64,000 nt of DNA from Whitmania pigra (lineage: Eukaryota > Annelida > Clitellata > Hirudinida > Haemopidae), in NCBI GenBank assembly GCA_021613335.1, contig JAJTWR010000263.1:3584001-3648000 (forward strand), given 5' to 3'. A program made the translations under genes and the position numbers. Positions within the stretch are counted from its first letter, which is position 1. Each line of letters begins with the position of its first letter. This document shows positions 34,361 through 44,904 of this stretch, piece after piece. The notes beneath the pieces were generated by a model. The model saw only the letters and a program-made list of their open reading frames with translations. It was not told where the DNA came from and ran no database searches.

Positions 34361-36351
34361 TGTTAATTTAAAACTTTGCATCAGAGGCATCTAATTGTTT
34401 TATTGAAGAAAAAATATTACAAGACTTGTGTTTTGTTGTTGATTTTCATAAAGTATTTTGTCTTACTTTCTTTGGCAATGACCCTGTTAAAAGTTAATAA
34501 GAAATCAAATTTTGCAATAAAATCTGCTTCCAAAACCTTTGTTTGAGGAGACTGTTGAGGATATGTTGTTTCGTGATTCATAGTTGAACCGTCAATTAAC
34601 AAGCATAATGATTTTCAAGTAAACTTTACTTGTACACTTCCATTAAAGATAAAAAGATAATGATTATCATCTATTCTTAATTATGATAAAGTAAGAACAG
34701 TAATTTTAGAAACACCTGCATTAAAATCTTAAGGATGAGGTATAAAGATCTCCAAATTGGAGAAAGCTAACTTAATTCAACAATTTTAAAGCAAAAGAGA
34801 CTTAAGCTTTCTATTTTCAACCTTTTTTGAACTAATAATTTGCACAGTTTGCATAAATTCATATTGCGACTCCTTTCCTTCAGCCCATGAATTTTAATTT
34901 TAAATTTAATTTAATTCTAAATTATGTGTCAAAAAATATTTTGTAAAAATAGTTTGAACCACGAAATCAACTTTGAAATACGAAGATTATTCAGGGCTTT
35001 AACGACATCACCTAAAAAATGATATTTATCAAATTTATTAATAATAAGAACTTATGATAATATACAATAATTGACATAACATTGTTTACGCTTAATTGTT
35101 TTATGTTTTATTTTAGACGTTAACAACTTAATATTTTACCTTAATATTTGTTGCCTTTCAACAATACTCAAAATTAATCCGAAACGTCTCAATTTTGTTT
35201 TCATAATGAAAGGATTTATTTCCTCTTTAGTTTATGAATATTTTATGAAAGTAGAAACATTTTCAAATGAAAATACGTCTGTTTATATGCATAAATCAAG
35301 GTTCTTTTTTTGTGCAGAACTGCATACATTTTTAAAAAGAACCACTGAACAGCTCTGACATGTGACAATTAAACAAACTTTTTTGCTCGAATTGATCACA
35401 TAAATGAAGGTTTTAAATGATCATAATTAATATAATATAATTGTTGAAATAACTGATGAATAGTTAGTAGATTAGTAACTTTGCCCCGAACGTTATTTTA
35501 ATTAGAGTTTCAGTCGGAATTTCCGAATATGCAAATTTCCCATTGAACGTTCGTTAGGATCACAATTGAGGATAAAATTCAATCAAGTTACAAAAGCATC
35601 TAAAACGAGAGTTTTTTATGGCTTTCCATTCAACATTAAAGGTGCCTTGCTAAGATGTGTAGAAAATGTTAAATTATTTAACTTAAATATTCAACATTTG
35701 AATTTCATTTTCCATTGAAATTGAACAAAGTATGTCTTTCCTTATGTGGGTCTCTAATTTTATCGATGATATCATTTAATTTTTTGACAAGGAATTAATG
35801 AAGGCGAAAAATAATTTTAAGCTACTAAATAATTTACATAAAGATTTATCATCACGTTTGGTAAATTTCCATGCCTTCTTTTATCGATATTTTTATTTGG
35901 TTTTTAAATTCCATAATTTTTTATTGACCAACTTTTAAAAGTCCCTTTTAAATACTAACATTTTAATTATTTAAATAATAATTCAATTTATTAACTAATT
36001 CACTAATGTTACAGAATCTTCAAAATTAGGCTGCTTGTAATCAAAGACTTTTAGAAGTTAAAATTTTTCATCTTCCAGAATATCAGCCACTTTGTCATGT
36101 CCAATGAAGTTAGAGAAATATCCACTGGACATTCAAAGTTGTCCGATGATGTTTGAAAGTTGTAAGTTCTTTGTTTTTCATTTATTCAATTGATTCTGAA
36201 AGTTCATGAATAATTTCAGTCGGATACACAATGGACACACTTTATTTTACTTGGTTGGACAATCCAGTTGATATCGAGAAAAACTTGGAGATGCCACAAT
36301 TTAGTCTTCAAGGTCATTATAAAAAAGACTGCTCACAAAACTATACGGCAG
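28672..36351 (+). CDS. Cys-loop anion channel (glycine-receptor-like), extracellular-domain exons
   Basis: Five exons with matching phases: 28672-28733, 29297-29364 (68 bp), 32320-32549, 36079-36161 (83 bp) and 36220-36351. They encode DVVDRLMFYY at the N-terminal helix, GIYINSFYSISEQTM (loop D region), the LRQFWRDPRL and VWIPDTFFRNEK blocks, the Cys-loop CPMKLEKYPLDIQSC (13 residues between the cysteines), and loop C starting DCSQNYTAG. The 68- and 83-bp exons are conserved sizes in GABA-A/glycine receptor genes. The subunit forms pentameric ligand-gated channels in neuronal membranes. The signal-peptide exon lies upstream and was not identified. The large introns hold a LINE and an inverted repeat. 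Confidence 0.93.
29742..29795 (-). mobile_element. LINE-tail-only insertion (54 bp) with 13-bp TSD
   Basis: Minus-strand tail (AAGTCCAAATCATCTC, AGTTATGCAACGGACT, then AATCAAATAAATAAATAAA). Perfect flanks TTTGATGGTTAAG at 29729-29741 and 29796-29808. Confidence 0.9.
30269..30424. repeat. Long near-perfect inverted repeat (66-bp arms)
   Basis: Arms 30269-30334 and 30359-30424 are complementary with three mismatches over 66 positions; the spacer is 24 nt. The outer arm reads TTTACCTTCTCTCAAATTTT. It lies in a channel intron, so the pre-mRNA would fold into a long hairpin. It could be a foldback element or a recent palindromic rearrangement. Confidence 0.9.
32955..33936 (+). mobile_element. 5'-truncated CR1/L2-group LINE in channel intron
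   Basis: Starts inside the RT palm: LLFTTYTSPLSNIILNF then SFHQYADD (catalytic YADD intact at 33025-33036). A frameshift leads to the ORF 33032-33604 with LLGVIFDSHLTFKEH, LSRLDYCNSLLYG and LQRVQNKLAKLV. A second shift leads to MHWLPVHSRITFKIALMTYH and ASPAVWNRLPSTVR with FKRHLKTHLF (33553-33882). This thumb/C-terminal pattern is that of CR1/L2-type elements. The 3' tail is GGCGCCTCTGACGCTACGC then GGCGCTTTATAAAT and (TTA)n. Same strand as the host gene. Confidence 0.88.
33937..36078. other. Channel intron remainder with (TAA)n microsatellite
   Basis: An uninterrupted TAA repeat of about 46 bp at 34316-34361. The rest is AT-rich with no coding or RNA signal. Confidence 0.6.
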
Positions 36352-39263
36352 GTAATATTTGGAATAATTTTTCCGTCATCAGCATAAAATCTAATAATTA
36401 AACAAAATAATTTCATACAATCCCAAGCTTTACAATCTACGTGTAATAAAAAAATAATATTAAATAACATCAAAACTAAAAACTCAGACAGAGTTTGAAA
36501 ATTTGTTTGGTGTCTGATAGACTAACGTCTATGATTTTCATTAGTTTTGATAATGCATAAAATATCTTAAGATTGTCACCGGTGCGACCTCGCTATTAGT
36601 TTTTCCATCTTTATTTTTAGAGTTGTGAATAACTTGATAAAATTAGAGATAAATAAAGAAAGATACTATGGAATAACTTTAATTTATCTTTTTTTTATTT
36701 ATTACTTTAAAAACTTTAGAAGATAAACTGTGAGTGATTTTCATGTCATTGATGAAATAAATTCTTTTTACATTTTCAAGCAAGCCAAATTTTGATATAT
36801 TTATTGCAGTTAATATTATATTTGTTTAAATGTAAGAGTAAAGCTCAAATGTAATGTGTTGGAGCGCCCTTGGGAAACGGCCTTATGCGGCTGTGCTGCT
36901 TTCTAACATCCCTTTATGGATACCTAATAAGCATTCAAAAGTACGGCTAAATACAAATGAAATACCCCTATTTCCACCGATTTCCATGTACTTTTAAGGT
37001 AAATATTAGTGAAAACTTTAAGAATATTTCCATTTAAAATATGGCACTGCAATGTGCTGTGTAAAACAATTTAAACATTGAATATAACCAAATTCATATA
37101 CATATTGAAACTTCATTGACATGTTTCAAATTTTACGAAGGAATTCAGCAAGTGATGACGACATAGTTGTGTGTGAACACAATATTTAAAATTTTCTCGA
37201 TGTTCGATAATGTTAATTTACTGTTGGCATCATCTGAATAATCGGCAAATTGATTCTCATTCGTCATTCTCGTTTGAGATCCATCCATCAACTCTCCAAA
37301 ATGATTTCCTATTCAGATTTAAAAGAAAAATAGACATGATTATCCTGATAGTTCTTGTAACTGCTTTCTTATTTTAAAGTAATTGATTATAGAACGTGGA
37401 TTAAGTAAATTTTTTATACGAACAAGTTTAATCTGTCGATTGAAAATTTCGTTTAAGAAAGGTCGATGAGAAGATGTATTTGGCCAAATGCATTAGGAAA
37501 TGAAACAGAAGCAACTGAGAAAGTGCTGGCATTGTTTCAATGTGTTATTTTATTTTTATGAGAGAGTTTACCCAAACAACTTTCGTGAATCTTCGCGATT
37601 CACTTAACAAAATTGCTGAAAATTTTATCAATGGCTGATCAGCAAGTTTTACTTAATTTATTTATATCATTATTGAAATATCTTTAATTTTTTAAAACTT
37701 TAATTGCAACTACATAGTATTTCGTAGTACACAATTATTTTTATTATTCAAATTAAGTTGCGAACCCTGTTTTCTGAAGCATATGTTATGGATCACAAGT
37801 TTTTTTTAAATCTTTAAGCAATATTCAAGTTTATTTAAAGTCAAATTGAATGATTGAGTTGCATAATTAAATGATTATTTATCATTAATATGACTCAACC
37901 AATCCATGGATTGTCATTCAATTGTTTTCGCGTTTCTCTTGCTACCTGTAATGCATTGTCCTCTTAGTCAACCTGAAATAAGCTTTCCAGCATCTATTAT
38001 AATACAAGACGAATTTAACGATGCCCACCCTAAAAATTTATTAAGCATTTTAATGCGGTTTCCTTTTCTTATTTCTCAATTTGATTAGAAATATTACATT
38101 TTGCATGTATGAATCGGTGTATATTTTGAAACATACTTTGACGACAAGTACTTGATTATAAACTGACGATTTATCTGCATGCCAGCTTTTGTCCACCTCT
38201 AAATTTGTTTCCGTGAAGAATCCTTCATATCAACCAGGATGTGTGAATTGGAACATTACCTTACGAATAATGAAGTTTTCACTGCACTATTTTTTTGACA
38301 TTAGGATCACTGCGGATCTTACTGGCTTTCATAAATCTCTTCAGAGAAACTCCATCACCAGATAAGTCTGTCAATTTTTCTACAACAGGCGGAATGCCAC
38401 GTCGCACAATGGAAATGTTTACTTCACAATAACTTATAAAATACAGATAAATCATTTATTAATAAAACAACGCAGACAAGGCACAAACTGATTGAATATA
38501 TCTAATTAATTGTAAATAATAAATGTTCATTTTTCAGCATTGAATTTTTAATTTGAATTTCTCATTTATTTTTCAATGAAAATTGCCTACCTTGTCGTAA
38601 AGTTATATAAACTTTAAAGTAATAGACATCGTAATGACTCACTATTATTATTTATCACTATAGATCTCTATTTCTTTATTATTTATTTTCTCAGTTTTAA
38701 AAGAGTTAAACTAATATGGGAGTTTCCGCGTTCCCTAGGACGTTTCATAGTTTTACAAATAATTCCCCAAATCATCCTTCTAAAACTTCACTTTATTCAA
38801 CATTTAAAGAATAATCTGTTATTTTCACTTTACCCTATCTAACCAATATGATTTAAAAAAATTTTCATTTCATAAGGTGGCCTTGAAGTCCTGTGATTCG
38901 GACTTACGCCACCATAAGATTGTCTTATTTGATTTTATGGAAAATGCAGATAGTTAGGCTCTTATAACATTATATCTTATCTTTAAGAAAATTTGGGAAG
39001 CCAGTAAACATTAACGTAACCTAAGGAGTGACAGAACATTAGTCCAATGCACCCTAAATCTGTCTGAATAGATACCCATATTATCTTCTTTTTGACTGAT
39101 AATGAAGCATTCGTAATTTTATTGACATCATGGATCGCGAATGTTTCACTGTAAAATTAGGTATCTCAAATGTTGAAAAGAAAAATTTAAATGTTATCCA
39201 AAATCAGTATTTATTAGATATCTCATAAAATACAATTAGATTTTAATAATGCTTGTTATGCAG
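36352..39263. other. Channel intron before M1-M3 exon
   Basis: AT-rich. A GC-rich island at about 36858-36900 (GGAGCGCCCTTGGGAAACGG) shares AGCGCCCTTGGGAA with the SINE2 copy at 21.8 kb and is probably a SINE or LINE-tail fragment. Nothing else recognised. Confidence 0.5.
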
Positions 39264-39766
39264 GTGCCTTTCCATGCCAGGAAATAAGGTTCTTATTACG
39301 AAGGGATGTTGGGTATTTCCTCATTCAAGTTTACATTCCCAGTATGCTCATCGTTATTTTATCCTGGGTCAGTTTCTGGATTAATGTCGATGCCAGTCCA
39401 GCCAGGGTATCCATAGGTCTCCTGACAGTTCTCACGACCACCACACAAAGCAGTCAAAGCACAGCCACCCTTCCCAGGGTTTCATACATCAAAGCCATCG
39501 ATGTTTGGATGTCTGTTTGTTTAGTCTTCGTTTTTGCGGCGCTCTTGGAGTACGCCGCAGTTAACGTCTTGTCAAGGCGTAAGGGAGCCCGCATCATAAA
39601 TCCCACCATGGGCACTTCCACTTCTGCGGCATCCGATGGCTTGACATCGGTCGCTAATGCTGCTGCTAGCTGCATGAGCGCTGGAAGCACCGGAAGTAGT
39701 GGTGCCAAGCGCCCACGCCTCCTTCCTGTCCTTCAGAGGTTGGATATGGAAGATCAAATGGATCAG
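39264..39766 (+). CDS. Cys-loop channel exon: loop C end, M1, M2, M3 and start of M3-M4 loop
   Basis: Opens in phase after the previous exon (G|GT). FPCQE supplies the second loop-C cysteine, ten residues after the first, as in glycine receptors and GluCl. M1 is [20 protein letters not shown]. The M2 lead [19 protein letters not shown] has the PAR motif linked to anion selectivity. After [11 protein letters not shown]3 reads [18 protein letters not shown], closer to glycine receptors than to GluCl. A Ser/Ala/Gly-rich intracellular stretch follows. The frame stays open to a stop at 39788, but that would delete M4, so I place the donor at CAG|GTTGAA (39766); it is phase 0 with the M4 exon. Confidence 0.9.
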
Positions 39767-39952
39767 GTTGAAGAATTTTTTTTAAAATAAAAACTTAAAT
39801 AATATTGTCTTATTAATTATGACGCGGGCTAATAATAATATCGTCACCTATAATAATTTAAAAACTAAAAACGTCACCAATTGCTATTACTTAACTGACA
39901 ACATTTTCATCTCAAATGACCATTCATTTTAGCAAATAATTGGCTTTTGTAG

Positions 39953-40177
39953 ACCACGGGCATTGTCATACAAAAAGAACAGCCAGCTTTAGCTCATCCT
40001 CTCCTTCCAACCAAAATAATCGACAACATGGATGGGAAAATGAGGGCAAGAAAAGTCGACTGTGTTTCCAGGCGCTGGTTTCCCATCACATTCATCCTTT
40101 TTAACATCATATACTGGCTCGCCTACGCCATTCCATTTAGGGATCCAAAGCAGTACATGGAAATAATTGAAAACTGA
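39953..40177 (+). CDS. Cys-loop channel last exon with M4
   Basis: After the acceptor TTTTGTAG|ACC, 74 codons and TGA. The exon gives the end of the intracellular loop (KIIDNMDGKMRARKVDCVSR) and then the fourth membrane segment RWFPITFILFNIIYWLAYA with IPF, the usual aromatic/aliphatic M4 of anionic Cys-loop subunits, followed by a short extracellular tail. It completes the four-helix pore domain. A minus-strand ORF across it is a shadow. Confidence 0.88.
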   Translation, partial: TTGIVIQKEQPALAHPLLPTKIIDNMDGKMRARKVDCVSRRWFPITFILFNIIYWLAYAIPFRDPKQYMEIIEN

Positions 40178-41579
40178 ATAATTGTGCTGTTTGATGGATA
40201 ATATATTTCTATACAAAATATATGTGGTTAGGAGGGACAGGAGAGGCAAGTATCCAGAAACCTGGCAATTTCTTAGTGCCGGCCCGGTTTTTGAAATATT
40301 ACAAAAATGACCATTTTGCTTTTTCATTACCAAATTGACATAACATGGGGATCATGGCCGCTTTGCCTAGGGCCAGAAATTCCTGGGGTGGTCCTGGCTA
40401 GGAATAGGGTTGAAGAATAATATATGGAGAATAAGACGACAAAAGATTAACGTTGCAACATCATTCCATAAAAGTGTTTAGGGAATGGCCTCCTAAAGAA
40501 GAAATAACGAAAACTGTGCAATGTTGCATCGATCTCATTTTTCTTATAAATGCAGTCTTAATGAGCAGATTCGTGTGTTTATATCCTTCATTTTCATCCT
40601 CACCTAATTCAGTTTTCTTATAATCGACAGTACTGCCAGAAAGGATTCAGTTTTATTGCCGTTGTTAGAGTTGCAATTGTTTGTCGTTACTGTTACTTTC
40701 ATTATTATTTTTACTATATGAACTAGATCAGTCCTGAATTTTGTAATGGCATGCCAGTCACTAATCTTCCGTTGTGTTAAAGGCATGTGCATGTAACTAT
40801 GACAACGCTGATGATTATGATTGCCACACTTCACGTGTGACCTTAAAGATTTACACACACACACACATATATAGATATATCTATTTTCTCTTAATTTTTA
40901 CTTCTCCATAAACTCGGAGTAATCGCACGCCATCTCACCCCAAGTGCTGGAAGGTTGTTTGTGCACGCCTCTTCTCTGTATGTACGTTCTTCTATGCTAA
41001 GACCTTCGGGACTCAGCAGTTACTTCATGAAAATAAAAATTATTTTTGCTTTCTTATTTTTGTATTTTCGTCATCTAAATGTATTTGTCTTATTTTAATT
41101 TAAATTGTGTATAAGTAACATCAACAACCATTGGTCGAAGCTTCCAAACTGTTATGTTCATACTTTACATTGAATATTAATGTAGGTTTAAAAATAATTT
41201 CGGTCTTTCATGGGCTATTTGAAATCACCTTCTTTAGGAACATCAATTTACTTTTGTTAAAATGCTTTTCGCTTTAACCACGAACAAATTTGATTTCTTT
41301 ACGAAAGCTGGGTATTTGCGAAAAATAATTTTATTCAGTCGGTATTTGAAAACCAATAAATTTATTTTTGTTAAGACGTTCCCTATCTCTCAAAACGATA
41401 AAGTAATAAGGATTGATAACAAGAATCTTCAGAGCATGCTCAACACAGCAAAATGAATGATTTAAATTATTTTGCTTAGAATTTCTTCTCAATAAGAAAA
41501 GAAGGCATTTTGATTAAAAATAACTTTGATGCACTACTACTACTAACAGTTTTTTAAACTTGCTTTATTAACCAGCTAG
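40178..41579. other. Channel 3' flank, no further gene
   Basis: Downstream of the channel stop. An (AC)n run at 40855-40867 and a possible AATAAA at 41032-41037. Short ORFs here have no recognisable domain. Confidence 0.45.
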
Positions 41580-42589
41580 TATCGTGTTTCCCCGAAAATA
41601 AGACAGTGTCTTATATTAATTTTTGCTCCGAAAGACTCGCTAGGGTTTACTTTCAAGGGGTGTCATATTTTCATAATCAACAACCCACCAGAACATTTTT
41701 CATGTTACACAAATTATTAAGCTACAAGAGGCAACGAGCGTGGTTTTAATAATTTATTAATAAAATTAATATTTTACAAGAAAATCCTTCAGTTAGAGTA
41801 CTTTTTTAAATTTGTCAAATACAATCATATCAACTTCTTCTGGACCATCACTATAGATCTCCAAACTCTGAATTCCTTGCGAATCCATTTCCAGCTGAAC
41901 CATTGGTCTCAATATCTCATGATTACCTCGCAACCAGGCCCTTAGCCATAAAATGATTTCGGGCGTAAGAGAATAATTTTGTCATTTTTCAAATTCAAAA
42001 TCAAATAATAATAATACTAATAATAAATAAAGATGGTTTTAAGATTTTATAATTTTATGATGTTATATAAATCAATACATTTTACAATTAAAATCTCTTT
42101 TTAATATTTCGAAGAGGGTTGAACCCTTACACTGCCGCATTGGCAACACAACCGTCAATGATTTTACATACTACCGTGAATCCTTAACCCAACAACCTCT
42201 CGCAAGGTAGGCTTCACAGAGTTTCTAACCCACACAAAGCACTTAGCGCTTCCCTCGTCCACCTGTTAAATGAGGTCATCAAATTCTATTCATTCGATAT
42301 CCAACTTGTTTTCTTTATAGAAAGTAGTAAGATTTCTGTCTACTTTTTTTTGCATTCATCTTGTCGAAATAAAGTAATGTCGAAAACTATTAATGGTAAA
42401 TCTATTACACATAGGACTGAATTAAGAAGATTCATGAACACAACATGATGCAACAATAACGGATTAAGAGGGCCCGGGCCCAAAGCCACCCACCAATATA
42501 GACTTTTGGTCAAATTTATACAAAATATGTAGTATGATACGTTTTCAAAACGAGTCCTTGATCAATACGTCCATTGAAGAGTTAAGCTT

Positions 42590-43205
42590 CAATTTGGCAT
42601 TTGGTTTAGCGCATCGATTGTACTATTCACACTCAGCTTAATATACTATGTTACAACGTCAACATGGTCCCAGTCGAAAGGAGGAGTGACGGACCATCAA
42701 CGAACTCAAGGATTACCGATTTTGCTTCCAATAGACTTTCGATTTTGAATAACGCTCCGGACAATGACGTGCCAGTTAGAAGATTTGTGTGGAAGAGTTT
42801 TCGCAACCGAGAGGGGACTCAAAGTCCACCAAACAAAATCAAATTGCGGGTGTGAGGCATTGAAACAGCGTACTATCGCACTATAAGATAAGGTAAAACG
42901 CCGGACGACACCAGGCAAGAGTCACACCGCAGTTCCGAATGTGTCCGAGTCTCTCGCCAAGGACATGACCCCAAGAAGCAGGATAAGGTTCTGTCGAGGA
43001 AACGACAAGAAAGGCTGGTCAGTACTGGATGAGGAACTTAAGCAAGGACTGAAGAAAAGCCTGAAGGATGGATCAGTGAAATCCTTCAGTGACTTCATCT
43101 ACAACAAGTGCATCGAGAGATTTTGGGTCTCTCAAAAGGCCGAAACGTTTAAAGACTCCTCTGAGGATCCCTGTCGGAGCTCCAAGGCGGAGTAATAAGT
43201 AACTA
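42590..43205 (+). pseudogene. LINE-like coding debris
   Basis: Two short open stretches in different frames (42664-42855 and 42941-43195). The second contains KGWSVLDEELKQGLKKSL and SFSDFIYNKCIERF, protein-like in composition but not placed in a family. Its 3' part (GGCCGAAACGTTTAAAGACT, CCCTGTCGG) resembles the segment inserted in the R2-like LINE near 21930-21985. The upstream part (GTCGAAAGGAGGAGTGACGG) resembles 7685-7710. Probably a chimera of old repeats. Confidence 0.35.
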
Positions 43206-43207
43206 TA

Positions 43208-43699
43208 GGAAGTACTCATCTTTTGACGATATCTCAACTAATACGCCACGAAAATTTCTAAACTTTTAGTATGTTATGTAAATAGCGCTTCCAAAATTAC
43301 GTTTTAAATTTGATGATTTTCAAACTTAGTAAAAATCCCAATAATGTGTTGTTGCGGTGCCTAAAAAGGATAAGAAGTAAACGTCAAAAGTCAATAGTAA
43401 CAATAAAAATCTATTTTTTTACGCCAAAAGTTATTTAATATAAAATTATGTTTCCTTTCTTTTCTATTATTTCAAAACAACATCTGTCATGTAATTACAG
43501 ATAACATGTATGGATCTGTTGAGCTCTTTAGCAATCCTCGATCTTGAATGAAGGGAATCAATCTTACCGTTCTTATTTTCGGACAAAGGTTTACCTCTAC
43601 CCATCAATAATAAAATGAAATCTCTTAAAAGTATCCTACTTATATACCATAGAAACTTAATTTGAAGTTCATTTGCACCTTGTTAAATTGATTTTATGG
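43208..43699 (-). mobile_element. Internally deleted derivative of the 26.4-kb Tc1-like element
   Basis: The left 280 bp match 26361-26645 and the right 200 bp match about 27430-27666, both at high identity. Roughly 790 bp of transposase between them are gone, joined near 43485-43500. What remains is a non-autonomous, MITE-like copy with only the transposase start (MGRGKP.. on the minus strand near 43602) and its 3' UTR. Confidence 0.8.
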
Positions 43700-43724
43700 C
43701 TTGTATTGAGACACACTGAGAAAG

Positions 43725-44375
43725 ATGGCCCAGTGGAACACTTTTGTAACATTTATGGCAAACAAAGGCCATGGCGCCCAAGAAATATTCAATGTCTTGA
43801 TGGAATTTCTGAATGTATATGACCTAGACCTGAAAAAATGTCGCGGGCAATGCATCTGCAATGCAAGTACAGTGGTCTACAAAGCCAAAGTGAAAGAGAA
43901 CTGTCTTGTGTCCTTGATTCCTTGTACATCACATTCTTTAAACTTGATTGGGAAAAATGCTGTAGAATGCTGCTGTACAATTTTTTGACTTCCTTGAGAA
44001 GCTGTTTGTCTTATTCACAATTTCAACGCATCGGCATCAACTTTTGACTAAGGCTTTGAAACATGACGATTCTCAAACATGTCACAAGAACGCGTTGGTT
44101 CTGCAAAGCTGACGCAACTAAGGCACTTAAGCATGACTATCGGATTATTTAGCATATTAAAGATGTACTGAAACAAATTGCTAATAGGTAATAGTTTTGT
44201 TTCCCAAACATTGAGATAGCTTTGTGGATTTACCCTATTTTCATGGTATCAATGAAGCAGGCACGACTTGTAAATTTGGCTGTCATGAGCATCAAATCAG
44301 ATATAATGCGTGAATTGGACTTCAGTGACATCATCAGCGACTTTGCCACATGGAAATCTAGTAAAGTATCTGGAA
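43725..44375 (+). pseudogene. hAT transposase remnant (ZMYM1-like)
   Basis: Several frames give blocks of the ZMYM1-type hAT transposase: GHGAQEIFNVLMEFLNVYDL, DLKKCRGQCICNAST (the CRGQxxDNAS catalytic block, D lost), LVSLIPCTSHSLNLIGKNAV ECC, and near 44270 RLVNLAVMSIKSDIMRELDF followed by SDIISDFA, which recalls the usual end of this protein. At least three frameshifts. Confidence 0.7.
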
Positions 44376-44904
44376 TGCAATCAAAACTGTCGTAACTTCA
44401 ATCCTTCTCTGATTTTAGCCTTATTTACTTGGTTATATTATAATTTTCTTTTTCATGGAAAATTAAATTACTGTAACTGTATTGCTATGTAAACAAATTT
44501 GGCAAGCATAACTCGCATTCATTTCATTCCGCGTTTATTCGTTGGAAGAAAAGTCCCCGTTCAGTATTTCTTAACTAAAAGTGTATTATTTATGTATTAG
44601 GTTACTAGTATGTGTTGTGGTGTGTGCAATAAGGGGAATTTTTGGAAAGGGGGGCCTCCCTTCCTAACTAATGCTTATTTTCGGACTAGGGCTTATATTA
44701 AAAGCATTTTGAAAAATCACGCTAGTCTTTATTTTTGGAGAAACATGGTAAGAGTATCTGCTTAAGATAATTTTTACCAAAACATGAAATGAGTAGTTTT
44801 TGTTTGGTGCATCGTTTCTATGGCGATTCTTACCCTTGCATGACCTCGCCTTTTGAAGCTTTTGTTGGGAAATTAGCTTAGTGCGATCACATTGCCTGAG
44901 TAAA

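Larger units (their letters stand above)
41582..44748. mobile_element. TIR DNA transposon (about 3.2 kb) with nested inserts
   Basis: The left end TCGTGTTTCCCCGAAAATAA and the right end, read inward, CCATGTTTCTCCAAAAATAA are inverted repeats; similarity extends further inward (TTATATTAA, GCTAG). TA lies at both outer borders (41580-41581, 44749-44750). Near the left end a minus-strand open stretch (about 41790-41945) contains LRPMVQLEMDSQGIQSLEI and may be element coding sequence. The interior holds a deleted Tc1 copy and hAT- and LINE-like debris. Superfamily not determined. Confidence 0.55.

Noticed and set aside
39989..40333. Minus-strand ORF of 114 codons
   Set aside because: It overlaps the plus-strand exon encoding M4, which matches the channel family and has proper splice phase.
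42469..42480. Palindrome GGGCCCGGGCCC
   Set aside because: Likely the edge of a decayed repeat; no partner end found and no other meaning supported.
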